Assembly (NCBI RefSeq): GCF_002078875.1
Contig: NC_034412.1
Span: 31,561,557-31,625,556, forward strand
DNA from: Numida meleagris
Taxonomy: Eukaryota; Chordata; Aves; Galliformes; Numididae
Direction of reading: 5' to 3'
DNA: 64,000 nt
Part shown: in pieces, positions 63,064-64,000 of the stretch
How the letters are laid out: each line of letters begins with the position of its first letter
Position numbering within the stretch: position 1 is the stretch's first letter
Position numbers and translations under genes: made by a program
Notes under the pieces: model-generated
What the model was told of the DNA's origin: nothing
Seen by the model: only the letters and a program-made list of their open reading frames with translations
Databases searched by the model: none

Positions 63064-64000
63064 TCATGATCCAGTTAGTCCCTTGTCGATAGCCAGCTTA
63101 ACTTTTCGTGATGGTACCCAGACAATTTTCCCGGAATCCTGACGCTTAACAGCCGCATACCCTCTCCCCCAAACCAGAATCATCCAACCTGATTCCCATG
63201 AACCATTCTCCGTTTTAATTTTGACTGGGGGTCCCTCTTCTAGAATCTTAGGCTGCCAATGTTTCTGTATCGGTGTTCATCTATTATCACCACATTCAAA
63301 ATGATTCAAAGCATACAGAGCTTTTGCTAATATCTCTGCCTGTCTACTGACAGGTATTTTACCCCTGTATCCTTCCCCCTCCCCAAGGACGTGTATCTTT
63401 TCTTTGAGAAGGCGATTAGCGCGCTCAACGATCGCTTGTCCTTGGGAATTGCCGGGGATACCTGTAGTATGAGAAATTCCCCACAATGCTAACCACTCTT
63501 GTGTCGAGTGTGAGGTGAAACAAGACCCATTATCAGTCTTAATCTGACTAGGTAAACCCATGACAGCAATAGCAGCAGCCCAATGACATTGTGCTGCGGT
63601 CGAATCAGCCTTTGCATGCTGTGTGGCTACAATGACAGTGGAAGAAGTATCCACCGTGACAGCAAGCCAGGCGCGGGGGGACAAACGCGGTTCCCAGGTG
63701 AAGTCTGTTTGCCAAATCTGTAATGGTCCAAGGCCACGAGGGTTAACCCCAGCTCCTATTACTGGTGCAGAATTACAGTGAGGGCATGCCTGAACAACAT
63801 CACGTGCAACAGACAGTGGGATAGAACAAATTCTGGCCAGTGCACGAGCACCTATATGAAGAGTAGAATGAAGGTCACGAGCTTCTCGAACTGTAAAGAC
63901 AAACGTACTAGCAACTTTGTCAGCCATAGCATTACCAGTTGTAAAGAAACCAGGCACATCAGAATGGCTGCGAACATGCAGAATGGCTACCGGAGTCGAG
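63064..64000 (-). pseudogene. pol: pol, integrase region, with one in-frame TGA
   Basis: Integrase inserts viral DNA into the host genome. The frame is open from the window edge. Counting from the GTG at 63957, the zinc domain has H30, H34, C58 and C61 (H-x3-H-x23-C-x2-C). The catalytic core has D85 (Q-T-D-F-T), D142 (K-T-D-N-G) and E178, the last two 35 residues apart as expected for D,D-35-E. The segment around N-P-R-G-L-G-P-L-Q is strongly alpharetrovirus-like. A TGA at 63279-63277 stops translation before the C-terminal DNA-binding domain. Beyond it the same frame stays open for about 70 codons with V-W-G-R-G-Y and W-V-P-S-R-K-V-K features, to a natural TGA at 63066-63064. All catalytic residues are kept, but the protein would lack its last domain. 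Reverse transcriptase and RNase H lie outside the window. Confidence 0.93.

Larger units (their letters stand above)
61080..64000 (-). mobile_element. 3' half of a second endogenous retrovirus (right provirus)
   Basis: Read from the right edge leftwards: the end of pol (integrase), env starting 32 bases after the pol stop, and a probable 3' LTR. The element continues beyond 64,000, where reverse transcriptase and gag would lie. It is in the same orientation as the left provirus but separated from it by about 3.7 kb of non-viral DNA, and the LTRs differ. It is therefore a separate insertion, probably of a different family. The integrase has one stop; env is open up to the gap. Confidence 0.9.

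Noticed and set aside
1..64000. CRISPR array, operons, tRNA or rRNA genes
   Set aside because: No regularly spaced repeats, no prokaryotic gene order, and no cloverleaf or rRNA core sequence noticed; the window is avian nuclear DNA.
53995..64000. A single rearranged provirus with gag and env halves split by host DNA
   Set aside because: The order in minus reading is pol-env-LTR, then host DNA, then LTR-primer site-gag, and the two LTRs are unlike. Two insertions explain this more simply.

Overview
The window looks like a stretch of a bird nuclear genome, probably a galliform or a relative. It is AT-rich, has no convincing host protein-coding gene, and is littered with CR1 non-LTR retrotransposon fragments, the hallmark LINE of birds. 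Its LTR elements are alpharetrovirus-like: the TATA box lies about 20 nt before AATAAA, target duplications are 6 bp, and the integrase is very close to that of the avian leukosis group. I cannot name the species or the host locus. Most of the window is best read as intergenic or intronic DNA.

Layout. 1-53,990 is mostly unique AT-rich DNA. It carries about a dozen CR1 copies, nearly all 5'-truncated or decayed. The best are 11,654-13,036 (minus) and 25,205-26,040 (plus). Two CR1 copies are each split by a solo LTR of one ERV family: 18,729-19,131, with a perfect 6-bp duplication AACTTC, and 34,538-34,945, flanked by AGGTAC/AAGTAC. A small relic at 46,169-46,490 resembles the endonuclease of L1/Tx1-type LINEs, not CR1.

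53,995-57,408 (minus) is a defective provirus. From its 5' side (right) it has an LTR, a primer binding site that is an exact complement of the tRNA-Phe 3' end, a leader with three tandem ~44-bp units, a gag gene with one in-frame TGA, and the start of a protease reading frame reached by a classic -1 frameshift signal. A 968-base assembly gap then interrupts it. 57,409-61,080 is non-viral-looking DNA. 61,080-64,000 (minus) is the 3' half of a second provirus that runs off the right edge: the end of pol (integrase with intact DDE but an in-frame TGA before its C-terminal domain), env (partly lost in a 635-base gap), and a probable 3' LTR.

The most interesting points are in the proviruses. The left element has an alpharetrovirus-like Gag but a betaretrovirus-like gag/pro arrangement: protease in the -1 frame, slippery G GGA AAC, 6-nt spacer, stable stem. 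It also has a tRNA-Phe primer site and an extra cysteine cluster. The right element pairs an alpharetrovirus-type integrase with an Env that carries a gamma-type CXXC motif. Both look like 'alpha-beta/gamma' mosaics. They are old, broken copies, and nothing here suggests an intact virus.
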